Of a stretch of 64,000 nucleotides of DNA, positions 36,334 through 46,736 are shown piece by piece (within the stretch, counting starts at the first letter, position 1; each line of letters opens with the position of its first letter). Under the pieces are notes generated by a model that was not told the origin of the DNA, did no database searches, and saw nothing but the letters and a program-made list of their open reading frames with translations. Origin of the DNA: Niebla homalea (Eukaryota; Ascomycota; Lecanoromycetes; Lecanorales; Ramalinaceae); NCBI GenBank assembly GCA_019925105.1, contig JAHGAU010000004.1:1302001-1366000 (forward strand). Reading direction: 5' to 3'. A program made the translations under genes and the position numbers.

Positions 36334-37741
36334 AGATATTTTTATTAAGATTTTTATAGATTGTAAAAGAGTTAGGTATTTTATTAAAAAAAAGAAACTA
36401 AACCAAGTCCAATGAATAAATTTTCTTATTAATTATAATTTTAAGATTATTTCGATTATTATAAAGAAAAATTAAAAAATAAACGCTTTAATTAAGATAA
36501 TAAATTTAATACTCTTTTTATTGATAAAAATTATAAAAAAAATATATATTAAATAATATAACAGTTAAAACGGATATAATTAAAATCAATTAAGAATTTT
36601 AAAGAACCTAAGATTATTTCATAAGTTCCGGGGTAAACAGGGGCAATAACTATCGTAAAATTAAGCCTTTTTCTTAATATAGGTTCGATATATTTTTTTG
36701 AACGCGTTACTTTATCCGATTCCTCTTATTCTTTTTTTAAGTATTTATCGTTTTAAACTCTATATAAACTTTTATATACAATATACTTCTTTGGATTAAG
36801 AATGAAATACTTCCGAGATTTTTAAGTATAAATATATAATACTTATAATAATTATTATTTAAAGTACAACTTTCATTGAGATCCGTAATTTAATATTCAA
36901 AGTATTAATATAATTTATACAATTATTTATAACGGTTATAAAAAAGGCGTTAACCCTTTTAAAGTGAATTCTTCATAATTATTATAGTACTTATATAAAA
37001 GTTTATAAGCTACATATTTACCGAAATCTTTTTTATATCCTTATACATTTATCTTTAAATCTTTAAATCTTTTTAAATTTATTATAGTTTAAGAAACCTC
37101 GTATATTCCTACCCCGTACGTTAACCTTTTTGTTTTCATAAAAGTAATAAAAGCGTCTTTTATGCTTATTATTTAAAGTCTAATAACTTTTACCGTTATT
37201 AGTTAAAATAGCTTAACGTTTTTACTTTTTAATTATTTAATAACTATAACTATAAACTTTAAGCGTCTTTATTATTATTTAATTTAATAATACGTTATGA
37301 CGTATCGCATTAACAGCTTTATTGATCATTTTTATTATATATTAAGGCTGGCCGTATTTATAAAAGAATGAAACTTAATTAAAACTTTTTAACTTAAAAA
37401 TAAATAAACGATTAACTTCAATTAATACATCGGTAGTTTTATTACTTTTGATAATTATAAAAAAGGTAAAAAGGAAAAAAAAACAATTATTTTAAGGGTT
37501 TTTTTATGGTAATAATTCAAGATTATTATAATATATTTCCAAAACCTTTTAATCTCTTTACAATATTTTTAATAATTATTATAATATTCTTAGCAACGGT
37601 AATATCAGTTTCAATAATGCGGGTTTTATATAAAGCTTAATAAAATAAAAGTTATTTAAAAGATTTTTCAATCAGTATTAAGTAGTTTAAGGTAAATTCC
37701 ATAAAAACGTAGATATTCTGTTTAGATAACGGATTTCTTCT
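36334..37741. other. AT-rich RIP-degraded DNA, no gene
   Basis: The 61-aa ORF at 36230-36415 starts inside the LTR and is not a gene. Nothing else supported. Confidence 0.6.
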
Positions 37742-38879
37742 TATCAGGTACTGAAAGTACTGAGGTAAAATGTGGGTGTAATGTGTATAATACGTGAGTA
37801 TCTAGCTATAAAGGTGCGCAATATAAGTATGTGCGCCAAGCATAAGCGTCCGCTATACCCTTTTGGGCCTTAGTGTCCATAAATGTCTTAATATGCGTAT
37901 AGTGCATATAATAAATATACTATAAAAAAAAAGACCATAACGCTTTCATTACGACGGTAAGGTTAAAGTCTTTATGAAGGAAAACGGTTCCGGGGCTAGG
38001 GATTAAGTATATTTAGCGCTAAGTATATTATTTAACTGGTTTATATATACCTCTCTTAAGGGCATATTTATTTGTATTTTAAGCTCTTAAACCTTTTATA
38101 TAGCTTTTACTATAGCCTTATAAATCTTTTCACTATTAACTTAAATAATATTTCGAAACTTATCTATAATAATTATAAATAATTTAATTAAAGGCTCTTT
38201 CTTATACGATGGCTTTTAAGATGTTAATAATAAAGTAAATTTGCGGTAAAGGTCTTTAAGTATTATGGTGGGTAGGACCCGTGGTAATAATACTTTGAAT
38301 AAGGGTGTTATTAACGTAGTCGTTAACGATTTAAGAAAAGCCAATCTTATATAAAGATTATAAATGGTAAGGTAAGGTTTTAATGAAAAGCTTAATAAAG
38401 CTATAGATAAAGTAGATAATAAAATACTGAATTCTAAAGGTAAGGATTAAAACGTAAGTAATCCAGATCGCGATTTAAAAGTTAATACGTATAATAATAA
38501 TCAAATTAAAGTTAAGCTCTTTAATAAAGCTCGTAATAAAGACATTATCGGTTTAATAGGTATCCTATTAAAAGGATCCGCTTTAATAAAGGTATTAAGT
38601 GGTAAACGGGCTTATACTTACTTTATCTATAAGAGAACAGGAGGGTAAAGGCATAATACGATTTATCTTAATAACCTGGTGAGAGAACCAGTGCTATTAC
38701 TACTATTTATTAGGTATTAAAAATACTAAGGTAAAATATGGGTATAATATATATAATACGTAAGTATTTAGCTATAAAGGTGCGTAATATAAGTATATGC
38801 GTTAAGCACGGGCGTCCGCTATACCCTTTTGGGCCTTAGTGTCCGTAAAGGTCTTGGCATGCGCACAGTATACATAATA
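37742..38879 (+). mobile_element. Complete miniature LTR element, 1138 bp
   Basis: LTRs at 37742-37913 (172 bp) and 38707-38879 (173 bp) match the 33687 solo LTR apart from RIP-type transitions and a short insertion. The second LTR is more mutated than the first. The flanks CTTCT and CTTGT match at four of five bases. The interior (about 0.8 kb) begins with a block shared with the 14568 element and lacks ORFs. Confidence 0.78.
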
Positions 38880-39131
38880 CTTGTTATCGTATTTATTATA
38901 TTAAAATAATTTTACGGCGTTATTTAAAATTTAAAGTATATACTCGGATTACTTTATTAAGCGATTAAGATTAATATCCGGTTATTATTTTACCCTTTTT
39001 ATCGCAATAAGCCCATAAGTGGTAGTAAATAATAATATAAGTTAAGCTAAGTTATAAGCCAGAAAGTTGAATTCATCGGGGCGTGTTTAAATAATTAAAA
39101 TGTTAAAAATTTGATTTAAGCTTCGTAAAGT
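38880..39131. other. AT-rich spacer, no gene
   Basis: Ends at the direct-repeat copy where composition returns to normal. Confidence 0.5.
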
Positions 39132-39157
39132 ATTCGTGGGTAGAACCGGTTATTAAT
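39132..39157 (+). repeat. Direct repeat, right edge of AT-rich block
   Basis: Partner of 31863-31892 with the identical core GTGGGTAGAACCGGTT at 39136-39151. Confidence 0.75.
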
Positions 39158-39229
39158 GAATCTAAGAGCAGTGGCTCCTGGTCATAATACCGTGCTTATT
39201 AAGCAAAAGGCGGCATCCACCGCTTATCA

Positions 39230-39273
39230 GCGCGCTACCCCACTCGGCACTAGTGCCGAGTGGGGTAACGCGC
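39230..39273. repeat. 44-bp near-perfect palindrome
   Basis: Thirty-two bases (39236-39267) form a perfect palindrome with TACCCCACTCGGCAC arms meeting at CTAG. The symmetry extends to 44 bp (GCGCGC/ACGCGC) with a single mismatch. It is GC-rich and lies about 190 bp upstream of the 39462 start codon. It could be a cruciform site, two abutting element ends or an excision product. Confidence 0.95.
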
Positions 39274-39461
39274 CGAAATCAAAAGTTCCGAACGCCGGAA
39301 TTCTGCCGGTCGAGGATAATTTCAATTCGATAAGAGAACAACATATCTAACAAAGCATCCAGCAATCAAAAGCAGAAATTCGAACTCCGAAATCATCATA
39401 TTATTCTCCCTAGCCATCCACTTAACCCTAAGTCCTCAGCCAAGTAGCTATTCATCTCGCA

Positions 39462-41100
39462 ATGTTCAGCACCGTCTGGCAAACTATGCGTGGATTTTGT
39501 AAATGGTTGTTCTTCAAGCAGCCGTATATGGCGTTGCGCCATCGTGGCTTGGAATATCGCCATCTGGCGAGAATGTACAACTCCCTTTTTGTTGTGGTTG
39601 GTGCCTTGTGGGTGGTTCCCATAATTATGCATCTCTGTTGGTATATGATTGCTGTGAAAGCCTGCGAATGGACCCCATCCAGGGTCTATATGGAAAGCTT
39701 TTGTTTCGAGCCATATTTGCTTCCCGGCAATGAGACGCAGTGGTATCTCGATCTGTGGAATCCCCCCCCGAACAATTTGGATCAAGAACCTCCCTCGCCT
39801 TTGATCGATATCATCCTGACTGGCTATTTGCCAATCTGTGATGCCGACTTGGCTTTACGCGACCAGATCACCAAAGTACAAAAAGACTCGTCCGACTACT
39901 GGACAAGTGAGTTGCTTGAAAGCCTCCGTAAACAACCCTTCCGAACCAGCTCTACTGGTCAGTCAACAAGCTAAAAGCTAACCTTTCGTCACAGAACGAG
40001 TGACCAGGGTGACAAGCGACTTTTGTCCAGCACTGGAAAATTTTTCTTTCTTATACTCTGTTGAAAGAGACATCATGAATCAGGCATTTCGGGGCTTTGT
40101 GGAAGCGTATGGAATGGCTATTACCGCATCCAAAATCGTGGATCTGTCGCTGGCCTCTGTGCTCACCGTTCCAATCTGGCATAACCTAAGACTCATCAAT
40201 CAGCATGTCCTATCTCCTTGGCTGCCTGAACCGAGACTTTACAGCGCCCAGGTCGCTGCGGAGATTCGTTACCGGACCAAGGGTTTCATTGACGAGTCGC
40301 TCAAGTCACTCGATCGCATCGACGCACATTCCCTTCTACATCGATTATTCCCCGATCCCTCCATGGAGCGTCTTGACACAGCCATCACAACTGTCGAACA
40401 ACATCAGCAGCAGTTGATCCATAGCCGTGACTCGCACCAACCGCACTTGCTTCTCAGACCTTTCGTCCCAAAATCCAAGTTACTAGTCCAGGTCGAGGAA
40501 CACTGCGCTCTCGTTCGTGCCATCCTCACCCACCTTCTCGCGGTAAGAGAAACCCTCGAGGCATATAAGAGTCATTCGGAAAGACTGCGGAACCAGCTTC
40601 AAAGCCTCCGTCACACGATTAACCCTCGCAAACTCGAAATCTCCCCGAAGGGCTTAGTCGCTATCCCAGCAGCCCTGAAAGACCAAGCGGAGTCCTCTCC
40701 ATTTAGGCTAGATAGACATAACGAGGGGAATAAGAGCGAAGCTAGCGACTTGAGCCCTCACGCCCACGTCTATTTCTATGACTTGCAGGAACATGACACA
40801 AGTCGACCTATGGAGCTGAGATTAACAATCGCAAACTTATGTCGAAGCCGGAAGAACAACGAGATTGTATCTGGTACCCTCTATATGGTTTGCGCCATCT
40901 GGGCTCACGCGACGGCGATGTCGGAGCTTGACAGGAATACGCTGGGAAGCGTACAAAGAAGCTGGCTGGTAGAGCGAATGGAGGCGATTCGCCGCTCCGA
41001 GCAGCGAACCGGCACAGACTTTAGAGGCATCCTCAAGCTCTCGGTCGACAAACTGCGCAGATTGGAGCGTGGGACGCCGGTGCCACGGCACCTGTTATAA
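39462..41100 (+). CDS. Orphan two-exon membrane protein with coiled coil (516 aa)
   Basis: Exons are 39462-39906 and 39995-41100. The 88-nt intron has GTGAGT, AGCTAAC and CACAG and restores frame (1551 nt). Reading straight through ends at a TAA at 39972 inside that intron. No family recognised. The N-terminal 40 residues are basic and aromatic. A hydrophobic segment at about 41-65 (SLFVVVGALWVVPIIMHLCW) is followed by a Cys/Trp/Pro-rich stretch. A less hydrophobic helical segment lies at about 190-210. A strong heptad-like region at about 310-356 (LAVRETLEAYKSHSERLRNQ) indicates a coiled coil, and a further helical, Arg-rich domain reaches the end. The layout resembles the 17871 gene. Confidence 0.75.
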
Positions 41101-41871
41101 TCCCAATCGTTGTTGTGTCGCTCACTGGGCCGTCTATAATGCGTCGGAACGTAGGACTCCGAATGTCAAGTGGACGATTAGTCAATCAATGGAAGACGAC
41201 TTCGTGACGAGCTATCCGGGGTAGAACAGACAGAGTCTGCAAAACGAGCTTCAAAGAAGGCCTGCAGTTTTCGAACGAGGAGTGGAAAAAGCGGAGAAGA
41301 GATTATGATGGAGCTCTCGGTCGACAAGCCCGTAATGAAATCTGTTACCTGAACCATTTCAACGATGTCACGGTGGTAGTTCTCGCTGAAGCAAGCTGCA
41401 AAAGGCTTAGAGTAGCGCGTGGGTGTCTGAGCTGCCGTGTGCTCTCCGCAGTAAAATGTACTTCGGGCTGAAGAAGAATGAGGTGCGGTTGACTCTACAT
41501 AAAGGTCTGCTCTACCTCAATACTAAAGTAATGTCATTCTCTCGATACAATCAGCAAGCCTGTTATGCTTATACCTCCACATACATCCATATAGCAAGTT
41601 CGTGAGCCACTGGTTTCCTAGAGCAGAATCCGGAATAATTAAGAGTATGTTTTTTCCAGCGCGATGACCCGTGGGTATATGATGATGTATACAACGGCGA
41701 CCGACGAGGGCGCGCATAAAGGCAGTAAGAAATGAGGAGGCCTGCAGCACGGAAGCCTTTAAGAAAGAGATACTTAATAACTGAGACCAGATCCTGAAGA
41801 AGTGACACTCGCCTCTCCTGATAAAGCACAAGGGTCTAATAAGCACTGGAGTTTAGGAAAGTCTAAAAGCC
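41101..41871. other. 3' flank, normal composition, no gene supported
   Basis: Overlapping ORFs on the minus strand (41523-41846, 107 aa) have no recognisable features. Confidence 0.4.
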
Positions 41872-42110
41872 TTGCTCGATCCCTGCTACGTGTATATTTT
41901 TAATGTTTTTGATTAACCTGTCTCAGGACCTAAGCTGCAGGGACCTCGCCGTTAAGTCTTAAGCCACCTCGCCGTTAAGGCCCCCTACCGTCGCCCGGTT
42001 ACGGCGTAAAACTAGGGCTAAGAACCCCCCCGTAAAAACTAAAACCTTAAAGCTATTTATATAAAGCTATATATATAGAAGGAGTAAACGGATAAATAAC
42101 TTAATAAAAA
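41872..42110. repeat. Inverted copy of 15945-16205
   Basis: Carries the same TGCTCGATCCCTGCTACGT, CTGTCTCAGGACCT and GGGACCTCGCCGTT blocks, opposite orientation. Marks the island's right edge. Confidence 0.65.
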
Positions 42111-42420
42111 TTATTATTCAATTAAGTCTTTAAAAATAAAATAAAAAGTTTAATAATTTAAATAAAATAACTTATTTAAATCTTCAAGTTTCCTTTTACG
42201 GGCTTTAAAAAAACCGCTTAATGAAAAAATAACTGTTTTATATATTCAATAAATAATTTCATCTAAAATTATACGATGAATCTAGCCCTATTAATTTCAG
42301 TATTCCTTAATACGTAATCTATTAACCGTAATAAATAACCGTAAAACCTAATTATTAAGATAAAAGCGGCGTTTATATACTTTTATTATATTTTCATTAA
42401 AAAAACATTATAAGTTTCTT

Positions 42421-42660
42421 TACTATATTACCCTTATTAGCCTTATTAGGCTTATTACCCTTATCACCCTTATTACCCTTATCAGCCTTATCAGCCTTAT
42501 CACCCTCATTACCCTTATCACCCTTATGACCCTTATGACCCTTATGACCCTTATTACCCTTATCACCCTTAATAACCTTACCTTCACTTTCACCCTTACC
42601 TGGACCCTTACTACCACCCTTACCTGGACCCTTAATACCACCCTTACCTGCACCCTTATT
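42421..42660 (+). repeat. 9-bp minisatellite (CCCTTATYA)n and a larger-unit array
   Basis: About 18 units of ACCCTTATC/ACCCTTATT (42429-42580), then two to three units of roughly 27 bp built on CACCCTTACCTGGACCCTTA (42590-42660). Confidence 0.9.
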
Positions 42661-42665
42661 ACCCC

Positions 42666-42810
42666 GCGTTTTAGCGGGAGCTTCTTATAACCCTATCCTA
42701 TCCTACCGGGATAAGGATAGGATAAGATAGGATTCAGCTTTATCCCGTTCCACGCGGGATGGGATAAGTAAATCAAAAAACCGTCCTATCCCGTCCCGCT
42801 TCCCGGAGTA
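42666..42810. repeat. Hairpin-rich GGGATAA / CCTATCC repeat
   Basis: Clustered inverted copies: CCTATCCTATCCTA against GGATAGGATAAGATAGG, and TATCCCGTTCC against GGGATGGGATA. GGGATAA-type motifs recur at 57400-57500. Possibly subterminal repeats of a DNA transposon; no transposase is seen. Confidence 0.6.
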
Positions 42811-43745
42811 CTTATATATATTAATTAAATTAATAATTTATTGACAATATAGCGTTAATATTTAAATCTTTTTAAAAAGATTTTTTTTATAAACGTATAA
42901 AACTTAAATTTATTCTTTTATAAAGAAAAACCAAAATCTTACATATAAAGGAAAATAATTATATCGTTATAAGATTAAAAAACGAAAGATTATATTATAT
43001 AACCTTAAAAAGATATTATATATATTTTATACGCTTAAAGTTAAAGATTACCGCGTATATTACCCGTTTAAGTATCTTTCGGCTAAGTCTTTTAACCCAG
43101 TTATATATTATAATATATGCTGAATACCCCGTTATAAAAATAGCTTTTATCTTTAATTAAATAGATAATATTAACCTTTTATTCTGCTTTATAGTCATTA
43201 CCCGGAATTATCCTTTTTTATATAAGCTTTGGAACGTTAAGTATCTTAATTTTTCTTTTTTAATAATCTTTAACGCTAATTTATATTCATTAACCTTTCC
43301 TCCCTCCTTTATTAATATTATTAAATACGTTATTTTTTCCACTATTATTTTTCTTATTCTTTTCTTTATTTATAATTCCTACTTTATTATTTCCCTTTTC
43401 TTCCGTTAATATAACCGACCTTATTATTCTCTCCTTTATTATTAAAGTTAATCGAGCCACCTTCTCTTCTGTTAAATCCCCCTTCCCAGTCCAGCGCCCT
43501 TATTATTAAGCTCTTATATACTCCCTATAAATTGGGGAAGAAAACAAAGCTGGCTTGGTTAAAGAGCCAGTGGATATCGGCTCGTAATAGGAGCATTTTT
43601 TAGCTATCTTTAAGGCTTAACGTAATTAAATTACGTATTATTAAAGTTTGATTTTTATTATATAGAAATATATCTTTATATATAAATTAATGTTCTTTAT
43701 ATTAAGGTATAAGGTAAATATTCTTACACATTATAGCGTACTTAC
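42811..43745. other. AT-rich RIP-degraded DNA, no gene
   Basis: Polypyrimidine-rich near 43240-43480; no gene visible. Confidence 0.55.
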
Positions 43746-43975
43746 TTATACGATACGATCCGTCTTTAATAAGTAAGGTAATAAATTGTGAGAATGGAGT
43801 AAAGTCCGACTGGACGGGGGCGTTGGCCCAGTGCCGTGGAAGCTCTCCGTGAGGCAAAATAACAGCATGTTCAAAATCTCATAGGGGATGCCGCACAAGT
43901 GTATAACACCCCTCAAAGAAGACGGACACACATTCGCATCGACAAGCACTGCGCGTGTAGGGAGAGCCGTGTGCT

Positions 43976-45705
43976 CTAAGGACCACTCATGAACATGGCT
44001 CCTTTCCTGACTTGCTTCGCCAGACTCTCTGCCGCGCTGTCCGCAGACTTTTGGTCCACGGGCGAAAGCAACGGACTGCGGCCCTTCTCCCCACCGAAAG
44101 GCCCAGCTGCGGGCAGGCGAACCAAGGTGCTGACCCGCAAGAACTGTTCGCGGATCCATTCCTGCTGGCCCAGCCGGAGACAGCTCGCCAACAACCGTCC
44201 GCCGTGGTCATCCGAGACCAGGGTCAGCAAGTTGCTCAGGGGGCTCACGACGTGCCATGCACCGTAGGCGACGAGGTGGCGGCGGTATTCGTCCCCTGAC
44301 AGCGCGGCATCATCACAGCCTGATGTCGCGCGGCGATCCTCGCGTCCCCCGGTGTCAGTAAGTGGCAGCTGGGAAACAGGATCGCCGGGTCTGTAAAGTC
44401 ACTCAGGCTGGATTGCTTGGTGCGGTTGCCGAGGTAGAAGGGGACGCTGTGGCAGATGCTGTCCATCAGTTCCTGGATAGAGCCAGCTTGTATGGCGCTT
44501 TCCATGGTAGTTGGCACGAGCCGTTCGTCGCCTGCAGACTCGTCCTGTAGCAAGTTGGAGATGCGTTGCGTTGCCCCGACGGTTATCTTGAGGAGCAGGA
44601 GGCGGTGGAATCGCCACAAGTTCCATAAGGTCGCAATCTGACAAGATGGATAGACGTCACAAGCGGACCGATATGCTGTGATCGACGGACTAAAGTCTTG
44701 TCCACTCGTGAGTCTGAGCGGCCGCCAATGATCAGGTACATCTCGCGCCCAAGCCCGCAGAAGCTCGTCAATACGTCCCGCCTCTGGGATCCATGCTCTG
44801 CACTGCTGCTCCAGTAAATGACCAGATGCGTGTCGCAGTGACAGTCCGCGTACGTAGTCCGCTTGTAGCTCGGCGACAGACGCTCCTATCGAGTCCAGGG
44901 TCGAGCTGAAGTTACCTGGCACCAGGGATGAGGTATGCGGACTATTCACATAGGAGTACACGTTGGGATGCATCGACCGTTTCTGCCGCAACGCCGACGA
45001 GATCTCGGTGTGAAGCACAAATTCCTTTACGTACGTACTGATCAGACCGTCCAGGCTATCCAATGCCGCGATCGGCAGCAGGGACAACGCACCGTGATGG
45101 TGAACAGACGTTGCCTGGCGGGCATCATACACGGCGCTAATGCTCTCGTAGAGATGTAGCGCCAGGACGGCGAGGGTTGTAGTAGGTCTGCGGCGGTCTT
45201 CAGGGCGCTCGAGAGCCGAGCGAAGAGACGTGACGGCCTGGGTGTAAGGCGCCGAATGAGGTTCCACCTGGACGGCGTCCTCGTGGCGCCAGAGGGCGAG
45301 GACGCGCGCCGAGACGGCGAGGGACAGCGGCGAGTCATAAGGTTGAGAAGTGTACATGGGGATCAAGATCTCGTAGAAACCGCGGGCGACGGCGAGGCTG
45401 CGGCCCATGCCGGCGTAGTGCACGAGGAAGAAGGGCACGGCGACATCGGCCCCGGTCAGCAGGGACCGACTCGGCTCTCCCGCGGCAGCCGAACGCTGGA
45501 TTAATGCACCTTGCTCCTTCGAGGTCTTTAGGGTTACTACAGAAGCGAACCTGTGGCTCTCATCCCTGAATGCGTAGTCCTTGGTGTAGCCTCCGCAATC
45601 AAGACCGAGCCGGCGGCACGGCGAACAGGCCGGCCTCGCCTCGTCGCACTTGACGCGCCGTCGCTTACACGTCAGGCAACGTCCGGATCGACCATAATTG
45701 GGCAT
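43976..45705 (-). CDS. Zn2Cys6 fungal transcription factor, apparent 1-bp frameshift
   Basis: The ATG at 45705 is preferred over the ORF's upstream limit because it places MPNYGRSGRC directly before the zinc cluster, as usual in this family. The cluster CLTCKRRRVKCDEARPAC continues SPCRRLGLDC, giving CX2CX6CX6CX2CX6C. The long middle part, including SVPFYLGNRT...DFTDPAILFPS, is typical of regulators of small metabolic or detoxification loci. The first frame stops at 44245, but family-like sequence continues in another frame (DDAALSGDEYRRHL...WHVVSPLSNLLTL, GQQEWIREQFL) to 43976. The switch lies at about 44355-44372 and is best explained by one missing base. An 83-nt intron (GTGACT...CATCAG) would also fix the frame but would remove conserved-looking sequence. 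The repaired length would be about 575 aa. Divergent from the hydrolase at 46737. Confidence 0.85.
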
Positions 45706-45884
45706 GATTTGCAGTCGAGTAGTAATAAGGCCGTTGCGTCGCAAAACTGGCACCAGATATGGCTGCCATTGATGCTTTTTTATCCTCCTCTCCCTGGGGA
45801 ATGCGACCTCGTCAACCGGACGTGCCGGATGCATATTCGTAAGCGTCTCTTTCCCCTACAGAAAATTTGAATAGTGTGGAATTA

Positions 45885-46337
45885 ACGTGGTCAAGTTGCT
45901 TAAGAATCCTTGGCATCATTTTTTGCGCGCACTTACTTTGGTAATTCAAACCAATATCCTTTATACCCCTTTAATATTTTATATTATCGGTCGTAAATAA
46001 TTCCTTTACGTTATTATATATATTTTATTAAATTTTACGTATATTATTAATTATAATATAATAATAAAAAGTATTAAAAAAAGTTTTTTTTAAATTTAAG
46101 AATTAAAGGCGGAATTTATCCGTTAATAAATTTTATTTATAAATAAAAACCTTTTCTTACTTAATAATAATTAAGTATAAATATATAAAATTTATATAAA
46201 TTAATTCCTTAATATATATATACTTATTATAGTTAATAACTTTATATTTAAAACGTTATTCGTAAAGTTAATATAAGCTATTAAAGTGGGTACGTATAAA
46301 AAATAATGCCAAGGATTCTTAAGCAACTTGACCACGC
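45885..46337. mobile_element. MITE, 453 bp, TIR about 55 bp, TA target duplication
   Basis: The inverted ends read RCGTGGTCAAGTTGCTTAAG and continue through AATCCTTGGCATNATTTTTT. TA flanks both sides (45883-45884, 46338-46339). TA duplication suggests a Tc1/mariner-type parent. The interior is AT-rich and noncoding. A mutated terminus with the same layout occurs near 48968-49015. It lies between the divergent regulator and hydrolase genes. Confidence 0.85.
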
Positions 46338-46618
46338 TAAAAACAGCAGGCGGATTCCGGTCCAATGGGGTTTTTCCCCCGCAAATGGAATATTCCGTCG
46401 CAAAAGTGCCCCTAGATGCGGATTAGCGGGATGATGTATGCTTACAACCTAAGCCTTACTAAATCGCAAATTAACGGCTCCATGCAGTTTAGCAGGCACG
46501 GTCATCTCGCACTGCCATCCAGTGTAAGTGACGTTGATGCATAACGTGGAGTGCATTGCCTGCATGTTCATGGAGTGGCATCTCCTCCATGGGATCCATG
46601 GGAGTCGAGGGATGGAAG

Positions 46619-46626
46619 TATAAGTA
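46619..46626 (+). promoter_or_regulatory. Possible TATA box of the hydrolase gene
   Basis: TATAAGTA about 118 bp before the ATG at 46737, in normal-composition DNA; a plausible core promoter by position only. Confidence 0.35.
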
Positions 46627-46736
46627 GGAGTCAAAGACGCACATCAGATGAACAGAATGAAACAGCAACAATCAACTCGTCCCATCCCATCGCATTTCCC
46701 AGCTCTCCAAAGCCCCCAAGCTCTCCCCCAGCAGCA

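Noticed and set aside
39958..39994. 37-nt intron (GTCAGT...CACAG) in the 39462 gene
   Set aside because: It also restores frame, but it is unusually short; the GTGAGT site at 39907 gives a normal 88-nt intron with the same branch and acceptor.
44307..44389. 83-nt intron explaining the regulator's frame change
   Set aside because: It would remove DFTDPAILFPS, which looks like conserved family sequence; a one-base indel is simpler. Kept as an alternative in the gene entry.
43989..45870. Long + strand ORFs opposite the regulator
   Set aside because: Shadows of the GC-rich minus-strand gene.
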